From: Glebionis coronaria
Taxonomy: Eukaryota > Streptophyta > Magnoliopsida > Asterales > Asteraceae
Reading direction: 5' to 3'
Assembly: GCA_025667525.1 (NCBI GenBank)
Contig: CM046877.1
Location: 620,200,580-620,264,579 of the forward strand
Length of the DNA stretch: 64,000 nt
The notes beneath the pieces are model-generated. The model was not told where the DNA came from, searched no databases, and saw only the letters and a list, made by a program, of their open reading frames with translations. Each line of letters starts with the position of its first letter. Position 1 is the stretch's first letter. A program made the translations under genes and the position numbers. Positions 1 to 10,660 of this stretch are shown here, one piece after another.

Positions 1-8
1 TAACGAGA

Positions 9-20
9 GCTCTGATACCA
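9..20 (-). other. Primer binding site of element C
   Basis: Read on the minus strand this is TGGTATCAGAGC, the usual plant retrotransposon site complementary to the 3' end of initiator methionine tRNA. It lies three bases inside the LTR that starts at position 24. This orientation shows that the LTR at 24-3,587 is the 5' LTR of a minus-strand element whose interior continues off the left edge of the window. Confidence 0.85.
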
Positions 21-23
21 AAC

Positions 24-3000
24 TGTAACACCCCCAAATTTATACAACATAGTACAGCGGAAGACTAGTTGGTGTTACGGGATAACACATTACTCACATC
101 ATAGACAACGCATAAAAATCGCGTCGTTTAATATTAAATCATTTCCATTCATAAACAACAAAGTTACATCGGTCCCAAGTCATTACATTTCATACAAAAG
201 TTTTACAAAGTGTTTGAATGGAAAAATATTGTTTAAGTGCGGGCCATGAATTCTTGTCGTCTTCCCGAGAATTACCTTCAAGTACCTGAGATAAAACATG
301 TTGAAAGAAAAGGTCAGCGATAACGCCGAGTGAATTCATAGAGTTTAATAAATTCCATCAATATAATATCAGTATAAAATTATTACTGAAAATCATTTTG
401 TACAAATCATTTTAATAGGCCATAAAATAGCCAAAGTCGTTTTATACAAATCTTTATCGAAAATCATAATATAGGCATTTGCCTTAAAAACCGTTATACG
501 AATCATTATCGTTAAAAACACAATACAATACGTTTTTGCAACGTTGTATAGATTAAATAAAACCATTATATGAATATGGTTATAAAAAGCCTTAAAATCA
601 TTATACGAGCCAATGTCGTAAAAACGTCATATAATACGTCTTATGACGTTGTATGAAAATAAAAACCGTTGTATGAATATGGTTACGAAAACTAAAACAC
701 AAACATAATATCAATAGTATGACCCTGTATTGCTAGTCAGGCAATACATCGTAATTCGGAGCGTCTATTATTATTTTGTTAACTTTGGATTATTATAAGC
801 CGCATGACATTGTTACCTTACTAAACCAACAACGGGTAGCTAACTCGATACTCAATTTGCCCATCTAAAGTAGCATGTCGTCACAAAGGTCACGCTATGG
901 AAATCTTCTCATACATAAATTCGCTTACCAATCAATGTGGCACGACGGGGATCAACCGTGAAGGCGCGAACTGGGGTGATCGTCCCCAAATAGTACTATT
1001 ATATGCACAAGCGTCTACCAAATCCCGGTAGTTCACAATTCATGCTAATGGGACTTTTAGTGACATAACCTAACTTTAATAATCCTTTTGATTTCATCTA
1101 TCGGGTCCTTTAATCATTTATCGGGTCATACAATCAGGCCATTCAATCATTCGGGTCCAAAATCAATAAACAAACAATCGGGACAAATGGTGTCCAAACT
1201 TTTATAAAAACTAACATGTTATCTCCCTCGCGGGTTTATAAATCATTTATAAAACATTTAAAAGAGTGCGAGGCTATGAACTCACGTTGATGTGGGAAGG
1301 CGGGTTATCGGCAACTCGGACGTACGGTACGTGCTTCAATCACGGAAACCTAGACAAATAATACTCGGTCTTAGACTCATGTCCAATGACTTTATAAAAA
1401 TAACAATTATGTATACATATGATGATTTTATATATATGATGATCACGTGGGTTTACATATCTTCATTTACTCATTTTTGCGTTATGTGTCGATAACTTTT
1501 ATACTAGTTCACTAGTTTTACCTATTTATGTATTTTAAGTCCAATAAACTTATTATAAGTTATTTAACTTATTTTAATCCATTTTGCACTTATATTATCA
1601 GTACATACACTTTCAAGTTGGGCCCAAATGGGTTAAGCCCAATAAGTTCTTTTTATGGGTGTTTATCTTATTTAGTCCAATCATTAGCCCAAGTATTAGT
1701 CCAATATATTTACTTAGCTCGTTAATGTCCGTATGCCCTATAGTTCGGGTTTTATCGGTTTTTACTTGTTATACATGTCTATATATCAGTATATAAGTTT
1801 TATAAAGTTTTCATTAGACGGGTCCAACCATCTAAGTTTTATTTAACAAAAACGTTAATTTTACGGCGATAGTCGAAAAAGTCGTAAAAATCATGTTTAT
1901 AGTTTTTATTACTTATAAACATTATTTCACCACCATTTATATCATTTATCCATTTGATTAACCTTTTATATATATTTATATAAATAAGTTTTATAAGTTA
2001 GTGGGTTTTTATTTTACATTTTATATATTAAAATGTGAGTGCTTATATAATAGTATTATTCTTTAATTTCCAAAAAATCTGATTTTTAACTTCATCTTCA
2101 TCAAAACTGCCATATCTTGAGTTCTATATGGAGATAGAAGCTCAAATTCTTATCACATAAACTACATGATATGTGCTACATTTAACTCTTTTATAGCTAC
2201 TGTTGAATCATCTTCTAAATATTTTCTAAAAATCGTCCAAAACAGTAACTTCAGATTTATACCCTAAACTTGTTTTGATCATATCTCACTCATTACAATG
2301 ATTCCATTGTATGGCCAACTCTCACATGTGTACAAGACCCATAACTTACTGTAAATCCATTCTACTTCATCATTTTATCAGTCCATGACCTGTTTACTTA
2401 CTGTTTTATACAGCCATGTAAATTAATCAAGATTTTAACCTTGTTTCATATGGTTTTTCACCTTTTTAATCATGTTTATCAACAACAAATCCCCACATAA
2501 TATTTTTATCATCATATACATATACAATAGGAAATAAAATACATGTTTACATAATCAAATTAACAAGAAGATGAGGAGGACAATCTTTATACCACCATGT
2601 TGATGTAGATTATGATTTGGACATGGTTTTTAATGGAGAAACTTGTGGATATCCATGACCATCTTCAAGACCACCATGCTCCATGAACTCCTTGTGGAAA
2701 ATCAGCCCCAAGACACCATGAATACTCCTCCTTGGATGTTATAACTTGCACCAATCTTCATCTTTTTGAATTGAGATTTACATATGTTAATTATAACATA
2801 TGTTTATGGTTAAACTTTGATCAATGATGGTGTTTTTGTGGAGAAAATGGGACGGCACTTTGGAGCTAGAGAGAGAGAGTTTGTGTGTGGTTTTGCATGT
2901 ATAGAAAGATGGAATGAGAAGTTGCTAGTTTTGAGTTAAGTGGTAAAGAGAAAGTGGCTTCAAATGTAAGCTACATTGGACAAGTGTGTATTTGGTTATG

Positions 3001-3587
3001 AGGTTGTGACACCTCATGGTTTGTGTAGCTAGATGTGGCCGGTTTTGATGGGGGTGGGATAAGTGTCCCACTTGTCTCATCCCCATTTATTTACGGGTAC
3101 TCCTCGATTCTAGTTTCCTCGATTTGTGTGCCCTCGGGTCGTTTTACGAAAAACGTTTTTATAAATTATGAATCTACGTCACAAAACGAATCCAATAAAA
3201 ATTGTCTCATCAAAAACGGAGTTCGAAAACGTAAATACGTAATCCTAAGGTTTCCGGTTTAGTCGTAAAGGACGTTAAAATAAAATCGTAAGGCCTAATC
3301 TCTTCTCGTAAATTTGTGAGTTTATGAACTAACACAAATTTAAAACTTCAAAATAATATTCTCAGATAAATTTATTTTCTGAAATGTCGGACTGTCACCA
3401 AAGACGGTGTATGTAAACGTAAGCACGTAACGTTGAATCCTCCGGTTTAGACGTAGTCGATGCTACTTCAAGACGTAAATCCAAATTTCTTCCCAAAAAT
3501 AAGTGAGTTCATATTGTAACATTAAAATAATATTTTCAAATAATATTTGAGAATAAAATATCAATCGTAAATTGACGGATTGTCACA
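24..3587 (-). mobile_element. 5' LTR of element C, Ty3/gypsy-like, very long
   Basis: The segment starts TGTAACACCC and ends TTGTCACA on the plus strand, so on its own strand it begins TGTGACAATCC and ends TGTTACA, followed by the initiator-Met primer site. It is homologous over most of its length to the LTR at 35,627-38,575, with the best conservation near 780-1,280 and 3,040-3,290. No coding region is credible inside; the short ORFs are chance. LTRs of 3-4 kb with an initiator-Met site fit a chromovirus such as Tekay, but no coding domain of C is visible, so the clade is a guess. The five bases after it (ATTGT, 3,588-3,592) would be one copy of its target duplication; the other copy is off-window. 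Only this LTR and 23 internal bases are in the window. Confidence 0.75.
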
Positions 3588-3822
3588 ATTGTCTTTTGGT
3601 GAACAAGAGAACGGTTTGATTGATTATCTATTTTAAACTAATAGCAAATAAGTAAGTGTCGTTGAGTAAAGTAGAAGTTTAAAGATTATACTAAGAATAA
3701 CAAGTTAAAAACAAATGCTAGAAAACTTGAAGGCAATATTAGAAAGATACTTGAACACTAAATAAAACTAATACTTAGAAATTTTGCAAAAATAAGAAAC
3801 TAAACCAACGTAAAATTCCCAA

Positions 3823-4287
3823 ATCGGAATGTGCAATAAATGAGGCTGATCGGAATAATATTAATACCCTCGTCGGAATGTTGGAAATGGTGCCATCAGA
3901 ATATGTGGAAAACAAGCTAATCGGAATGTAGAAAATTGAGGCAATCGAAATATGACACAAAAGATTCCGATCGGAATCCAAACTAAGCTCTCAATCGGAA
4001 TATGCAAGGACTGCCAAATCGGAATACAGGGATAAACACCTAATCGGAATGTTTAGAAAAACATCCGATCGGAATATTTAACTTGAATCAAATCTGAATA
4101 ATAAGCAAAAACTCCCAATCAGAATGTTCAAAAAGGCCACAGTCGGAATGTATAAACCCTAATCCGATCACCACGATCGGAATAAGGGGTAAGGGCGTTG
4201 GTCGGAATGAGCGACGATCGGAAAGGGGTTTAGAGGGGTTGCAATCGGAATAAGCTGATCGGAAATGGGTTTACACCCTTTCCGATT
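3823..4287 (-). repeat. Array of ATTCCGAT-type motifs in A LTR
   Basis: About twenty copies of the octamer ATCGGAAT (sense strand ATTCCGAT) and near variants recur at irregular spacing, mostly 20-35 bp. The sequence between copies is not conserved, so this is not a simple tandem repeat. The same array lies in the other LTR of A at about 13,487-13,955, and related arrays lie in both LTRs of B at 15,860-16,195 and 25,369-25,705. On the element sense strand it lies downstream of the TATA box, in the R/U5 part. Confidence 0.8.
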
Positions 4288-4757
4288 TATGTGGGATTCG
4301 TAAAAAGCTAAGGTAATAAGCTATATTGAATAAGCTCACACCAAACTTGAACGAATCAAAACTGAACCGGATCAAATAAGCACTAATATCAACTTATCTA
4401 AACTTAAAATAAATAAACTTTTAAATCAAACCATAAAAATATGAACTTTTTAAGAAAACTTTTTATAAGTAAATAAGCTAAACATGTAAATAAGCCAATA
4501 AGCACAAGAATCTTAAGGCTTAATCAAATGAAAGCTTATGTAGGAACAAAAAGATTAACTTTTTAAGCACAAAACCATTAAGATCAACACGGATTTAATG
4601 TGATTCGCACCAAAATCAATCTAAAAATCAAAGAAAGGTAGAAGGAGATTAAGGATTAAAAGCTTAACTAGAACTTGATTAATGAAATAAGCAATACACA
4701 AATGTTTAATCTTGAAAGGTTAAAAGAAAAGATGAAACTTAGTGAGAGAAAGTTGAG

Positions 4758-4854
4758 AACTTTCTCTCTCTAAAACTAGAAAGAAAAGTGAAAAATGAAA
4801 GCTAAAACTAAAAGACTAACTCTCCTCCTAATGTGTATTAGGAGGGTATTTATA
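4758..4854 (-). promoter_or_regulatory. Core promoter of A 3' LTR with adjacent hairpin
   Basis: On the minus strand TATAAATA (4,847-4,854) is followed one base later by a perfect hairpin with 9-bp arms, CCTCCTAAT and ATTAGGAGG, and a 4-base loop (4,824-4,845). A second perfect 11-bp hairpin, GAGAGAAAGTT / AACTTTCTCTC, follows at 4,744-4,768. The distance from the TATA box suggests transcription starts within or just after the first hairpin; that start is inferred, not seen. The same arrangement is in the other LTR at 14,488-14,518, where one change leaves a U-G wobble pair. Confidence 0.6.
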
Positions 4855-5290
4855 GGAAAAGTGGAAGGAGTGCATGTGTTGCATCTTCTTTCTTTCTTCA
4901 CGTCTTCTCGACTCGATTTAATTCTTTGTCTTTCTCGATGTCGTCTAAGGACTAATTAAACTCGTCTTAACATTTCTTCATTTATTTAGACTCGAGTTCT
5001 TTGACTTCATTAAACTTCCGTCTTCAGACTTGTTCTTCGATAAATCTTCAGAATAGGCCTTGGACTTCCGTTCTTTTTGCACTCTTGATCTTTGACTTCG
5101 TCTTTTCCCCGTTTTCTTCGATAAAAGCCCGTGAAAGCCCGTGTTTTCTTCCTTTTTCATCTTTTGGCCCTAAAACACAATAAAAACACAAACCACGCAT
5201 AATTCCGACTTTTACGACATAAATGACACGTTTTGGTCTTGTTATTATTGAAAATAAGTGATAAAAGGATAAGTGTTTTCACACTTATTA

Positions 5291-7307
5291 AATCCCCTAC
5301 ACTTGACCATTGCAATGCCCTCATGCAATGCATTAATTTTAAAGCACGGTTTACATTTTCCATCAAAAATAACCCACCTTGGCCTTTATTAAATACTAAA
5401 CATAGAAAGATAAAAAGATAAAAATAAGTAAAGAAATCAAAAACTTACATTGGGTTTTGGCTGCCGTGAACGTTTATCATCCTCAAGTTTCACGTTCCCC
5501 ATACCAAGCTTAAAAACGAGATCATTGTTATTATAAGTTAGCAAACTAACACGAATTCATGTGGGCCAATTATTCACTTAGACTCCCTTATTCCTAGGTG
5601 TATCTCTTATATTTTATTTTTGTCTTGAATGATCACGAGGATGCATTGTTTGACTTATTTCGATAGTCATTTAGGCCGAAAATAAAGTGAACGATTTAAT
5701 CAATAGTTAGCTGAAGGACAAAATCTTTTAAAACTGCTTCTCGGGACCCCATAAAGTTCATATCTTGGCATAACTCGCTTCACGATTTGAGACCTTTCTC
5801 GGACCGATATTTGGCAGCGACTTCATACTTCAAATCTTGAGAGACGTTCTTGAAATTATGGTCTTCTCTTTATAATAGGAATTTCTTCACTTGAAGTTTT
5901 GAGAGATTCTTCATCTTTGGACCACGACTTCTTCATTTTTCTCCAATCTTTATTTTGGACATTGATATACAACGATCTGCCTCCTTTTAGGACTTGGATC
6001 TATTTATCCTCATACCTTGTTAGGGTCTTTTTGGATAGACTTCTCCATGATCTTTAGGGGAGTATTTGCCTTTCGTCGTGTGTCTCGATCCTTCATATTG
6101 ATTTTTGATAAATGATTCTTCACATCACTTTTGGATCTTTAGCAACAAAATGTAGCCCTCATGCCTTGTTAGGGCCTTTTCCGACTCGCCAATCTTCGCA
6201 TCCCGCTTCAATAAGTTATGCCTTGGCTATGAACTCTAATTTGTACCGAGCAACTTTTAAACGATCTTGGGCTAGAAGCTAAGTAACCTTTTAAATCGTA
6301 CAACCTTATTTATTGCAGATAAATTTATTAAGAAGCGAAGAGAGAATAAGCTTATAATTAACTCACATAAATTCACGAAAGAATACCAAACTTATAATTG
6401 ACTCTATCATCTCTCGTTCTCCACAGTTTAAAATCCCAAGGAATGAGACTCGTGGATGCTTAGCCTATTAAATTAAAGTTTTGGGTTTTTGAGTCATCTA
6501 TAGGAACTTGCAAATTCTTAGACTTTTTCAAGTTTGGAAATCGCATTTTAAAGTTCCCTTGATAAACAACTCTCTAGGATCAATTATAGGAACTTGCGAA
6601 AAGTTCTTGTTCTTAACCCGTGAGAGTTAAGACTTTCGCATTTTATAGCTCCCTATATAAAAGCCTAGCAAAACTTGACTTAAACACGTTAAGGATACTA
6701 GATAGAGTAAACTTAGATAAGTAAACTCGGGTTGAGTCAAAATATTCATTACTAAGAAAAATTTAAAATCACTTTATTAAAATTTATTCTAGTAAGGCAA
6801 GAAAATAAACATAATAAAGGAAAATACAACTATACAACAAAAATGTCGAAAAATCAAATTTTCTGGTTAAAATGAGGGCAAATTCATGGAAAAGACCACT
6901 TACTTCGATATAAGTCCCCCCTACACTTGAGATAAACATTGTCCTCAATATTTAAGCATGTGGGAGTAAACTCCGCTACACTTATGACATTGTGCACTTT
7001 GTTTAAATCTTGCTAAGGAAAGGACAACTAAAGTGAATTCAACGTGAACATATAAGATATGAAATATTGAATCACAAGGGTTTAGGATAGAACCAGGAAG
7101 ATGGGAACACGGTATCACGGTTCGTCAAAAGACATCAAGGTGGATCTTTGAAGCGTTAATCCCTACACAACACAAGAAACAAGACAACAAACACATACAG
7201 GGCTCCCCCTATACTTATTATGAAAGCAGTAAAGGATAGATCACGGGTTGCCTCCCGAGAAGCGCTTGTTTTTGTTCACCGAGTCACGAGCCTGACTCGA
7301 CCCAAAT
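5291..7307 (-). other. 3' non-coding region of element A with polypurine tracts
   Basis: This 2-kb stretch lies between the integrase stop and the 3' LTR, where Athila elements may carry an env-like ORF, but no ORF above noise is present. It aligns with the 3' region of element B (22,439-24,361) in the opposite orientation. The true polypurine tract, sense strand AAGTGTAGGGGATT, abuts the LTR at 5,291-5,304. Three similar motifs lie further inside at 6,914-6,929, 6,970-6,985 and 7,203-7,217. Confidence 0.65.
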
Positions 7308-8588
7308 TTAGTTCATGAGAAACGTGGTGAGGGATGGAATCATCTCTTGAGAGATGTCCTCACCAAAGTACAGCTTCAAACGCTGGCCATTCACCTTGAA
7401 ATTGGGCCCAGTTGGCTGAGAAAGCTCAATGGTCCCATATGGAAAGACTTTGGCGACGGTGAATGGACCAGACCAGCGGCTCTTCAACTTGCCAGAGAAG
7501 ATCTTCAACCGAGAGTTAAAAAGTAAGACTTGATCACCAACGTGGAACTCTCGGTTCTTAATCCTTGCGTTATGAATGATCTTGTTCTTCTCCTTGTAGA
7601 TCAGTGAGTTCTCGTAAGCTTCATTCCTCAGTTCGTTGAGCTCGTTGAGTTGAATCTTGCGATGATCACCAGCTTTGTTGATGTCGAAGTTAGCCCACTT
7701 CAAAGCCCAGTGCGCCTTATGTTCCAGCTCGATGGGGAGGTGGCATGCTTTCCCGTACACAAGACGATAAGGTGTACAACCGATCGAGGTCTTATAAGCA
7801 GTATGGAAAGCCCACAGAGCATCATCTAACTTATCGACCCACGCGGCGCGATGCTCTCCCACAGTACACTCTAAAATTCGCTTCAATCCACGGTTGGAAA
7901 TCTCGGCTTGCCCATTGGTCTGGGGATGATAGGCGGTGGAAAGACGATGATTAACACCATACTTAGCCATGACTCTTGCAAATTGATCATTGCAAAAATG
8001 AGTCTCGCGGTCACTGATAATAGCACGAGGAACGCCGAATCGAGCGAAAAGCTGCTTCAAAAAGTTCACAACCACCCTCACATCGTTCGTAGGGAGAGCC
8101 TTAGCTTCAACCCATTTAGAAACGTAGTCAACGTCTACGAGGATGTACTTGTTCCCTTTGGAAGATGGAAATGGCCCCATAAAGTCGATGCCCCATACGT
8201 TAAAGATTTCACATTCTTGTATGAAATTTTGAGGCATCTCATCTTTATGTGTGATCTTGCCTTGACGTTGTCAAGCATCACAATGCTTAAGCATTTCGTG
8301 AGCGTCACGATAAATGGTGGGCCAATAGAATCCAGAGTCAAACACTTTCTTAGCGATGTAGTTGGGACCAAAGTGACCACCGGTGGGTCCTTTGTGGCAA
8401 GCCTGGAGAATGTCAAAAGCTAACGGTCCGTCAACACATCGATGAATGATCAAATCAGCACATTGTTTGAATAGAAAAGGGTCATCCCAAAAGTAAGTCT
8501 TAACATCATTCAAGAACTTCTTCTTTTGTTGGGATGTTAACCCTTTGATGAGAACACCACCCGCTAAGTAGTTTGCAATGTCGGCAAA
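7308..8588 (-). pseudogene. Integrase of element A (Athila-like), with nonsense codons
   Basis: Integrase inserts retrotransposon cDNA into chromosomes. Reading down from 8,588, the frame has the N-terminal zinc-binding region with the [10 protein letters not shown] and CDA motifs. A TGA at 8,271-8,273 falls where the copy in B has a zinc-ligand cysteine, so it truncates the zinc finger. The frame then continues open from 8,270 to 7,308 with the catalytic core: first Asp in GIDFMGPF, second in ISDRETHF, Glu in NGQAEISNR. The usual Gly of SDRGTHF is Glu here. A C-terminal domain ends at LTTFLMN. The nonsense codon is in frame, so an uninterrupted ancestor is clear, but this copy cannot make a full integrase. 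Confidence 0.8.
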
Positions 8589-9404
8589 CTACGGGGTGTC
8601 ATCAAGATTGAGATTTATAGACATTAATGTCTCAAGGGGGAAAGAGTCATTGATCTCTTTGTTCGGATGATCCCCTTGATATGGATCCTCAAGTCTGCTC
8701 AGATGATCCGCGGCTAGGTTTTCGGCACCCTTCTTGTCACGAATTTCAATGTTGAATTCTTGAAGGAGTAAAACCCAGCGAAGAAGTCTTGGCTTAGAGT
8801 CATGCTTAGCCATCAAGTACTTCAACGCGGAATGGTCCGTGTATACGATGGTGGTGGATAAAACAAGATAGGGGCAAAAATTTTCAAAAGCATAGACAAC
8901 GGCTAAAAACTCTTTTTCGGTTGTCGTATAATGCAATTGAGCCCCCGTCATTGTTTTGCTAGCATAGTGGACTGGTTGGAAGTGTTTATTCACTCTTTGG
9001 CCCAAAACCGCACCAATAGCAAAGTCGCTATCATCGCACATCAACTCAAAGGGTAGCTCCCAATTAGGGGTAACCAAGACCGGTGCCTTAGTTAGCTTAT
9101 CCTTTAGAAGATTGAAGGCTTCGATACACTCTTTAGAAAAGATAAAAGGAGTATCTTTTTCCAAGAGGTGGGTCATCGGGCGAGCGACTTTAGAGAAATC
9201 CTGAATGAATCGACGATAGAAGCCCGCATGACCCAGAAAACTTCTCCCACCCTTCACTGTTGAAGGTGGAGGTAATTTGGCTATGACATCTACTTTAGCA
9301 CGGTCGACTTCAAGACCGGCTTTAGAGATTTTGTGTCCTAGCACAATGCCTTCTTTTACCATAAAATGGCATTTTTCCCAATTCAGAACAGGGCGAGTGT
9401 CTTC
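8589..9404 (-). pseudogene. RNase H and connection domain of element A pol
   Basis: This part of pol follows the reverse transcriptase palm and includes the RNase H fold, which removes the RNA strand during reverse transcription. Visible motifs are [38 protein letters not shown] and [10 protein letters not shown]. It is bounded by two in-frame nonsense codons: TGA at 9,405-9,407, where B has TGC for cysteine, and TAG at 8,589-8,591, where B has tryptophan in [13 protein letters not shown]. The frame is continuous with the RT upstream and the integrase downstream, so these are point losses in a once single polyprotein. Confidence 0.8.
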
Positions 9405-10660
9405 TCACCGCTTAAGCATACGTTCCAAATTGGCAAGGCAAGAAGAGAAGGAATCCCCAAAGACCGAGAAATCATCCATGAAAACTTCCATGGTTTGCTC
9501 AACCATGTCATGGAAGATAGCCAACATGCACCTTTGGAAAGTCCCGGGGGCATTGCATAAGCCAAAAGGCATCCTTTTGTAAGCAAATGTGCCATAGGGA
9601 CAAGTGAATGTTGTCTTCTCTTGATCTTGGGGATCGATGGGTATTTGGAAATATCCCGAGAAACCATCAAGAAAGCAGTAATATTTATTACCCGCTAAAC
9701 GTTCAAGCATTTGGTCCATAAAAGGTAGAGGGAAATGATCCTTTCTCGTGGCATCATTGAGTTTGCGGTAGTCTATACAAACTCTCCACCCAGTAACGAG
9801 ACGGGTAGGAATCAACTCGTTGTTTTGATTGGGCACAACGGTGATTCCGCCTTTCTTAGGCACACAATGGACTGGACTAACCCATGGTGAATCCGAAATA
9901 GGGTAAATTATACCCGCATCAAGAAGTTTGATAACCTCTTTTTTGATGACTTCATGGATTTTAGGATTCACCCTTCGTTGGCTTTGAATTGTGGGCTTAA
10001 AGTCGTCCTCCATGAGAATTTTATGTGTGCAAAAGTGAGGATCAATTCCGCGAATGTCGGAGATTTTCCAAGCGATAGCTCTTTTATGCTTCTTCAACAC
10101 GGCGATAAGTCGGGATTTTTCTTCTTCTTTCAGGTCCTTTGCGATGATGACCGGTAACTTCTCGTTGTCTTCAAGGAAAACGTACTCAAGATGAGGAGGT
10201 AGGTCCTTAAGCTCAAGAGTAGGAGGGTCCTCAATAGATGGTGAAACTAACGATGGATCATCATTAGTCACCTCTTTATGAGAAGGAGGAGAAAACGGGT
10301 CTTCATTGAGAAGTCTCTCAATAGTATGAATGTCTTCATCCCAATAGGTGGACGAATTATCATACTTAATATCGAGAGGACCCAAGCTAGCTTCGAAATC
10401 ATCCAAGTCACTTTCTCCAAAAGGAGTCAATGCTGGAGCAATTGAGGCAACAGTCTCAACATTGTGTAGAGAAGAAAGAGTACTTTTGCAAGCATCATGA
10501 AAATGTTCTTCACAAGCCTCATCGAGAACATCAATAGCATTAACACTCTCATATGAATAAGGTTGCTTAGAAATCTTACCCATGTTGAAGACAATTTTAT
10601 CGTCACCAACTCTCATGATTAATTCGCCCGCGGCTACATCAATGAGAGTGCGACCGGTCC
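9405..10660 (-). pseudogene. Reverse transcriptase of element A (Athila-like)
   Basis: The reverse transcriptase copies genomic RNA into cDNA. Visible landmarks in order are KEEEKSRLIAVLKKHKRAIAW, the thumb-side DSPWVSPVHCVPKKGG, RVCIDYRKLNDATRKDHFPLPFMDQML, FLDGFSGYFQIPI, MPFGLCNAPGTFQRCM and the catalytic FMDD in MEVFMDDFSVFG. The upstream join to Gag-protease is broken: compared with B, a 41-bp block is missing near 10,656, which shifts the frame between the protease and RT. The frame ends at an in-frame TGA at 9,405. FMDD instead of YVDD is usual for the Athila clade as I know it. Confidence 0.85.

Larger units (their letters stand above)
3588..5290 (-). repeat. 3' LTR of element A, truncated by C
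   Basis: This segment matches 13,254-14,848 joined to 26,033-26,126 almost base for base, so it is the partner LTR of element A. It lacks the terminal part equivalent to 13,173-13,253, because element C inserted at 3,587/3,588. It carries an array of TCGGAAT-type motifs (3,823-4,287), a TATA box and two hairpins. Its inner end on the plus strand is TTATTA, so the sense-strand U3 end starts TAATA rather than the usual TG. By eye it differs from the other copy by roughly 35-40 substitutions plus small indels. Confidence 0.85.

Noticed and set aside
1..3587. Solo LTR for C
   Set aside because: A primer binding site follows directly inside the LTR, so an element interior is expected to the left.
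3823..4287. CRISPR-like array
   Set aside because: The repeat is only about 8 bp, spacing is irregular, and it lies within plant LTRs.
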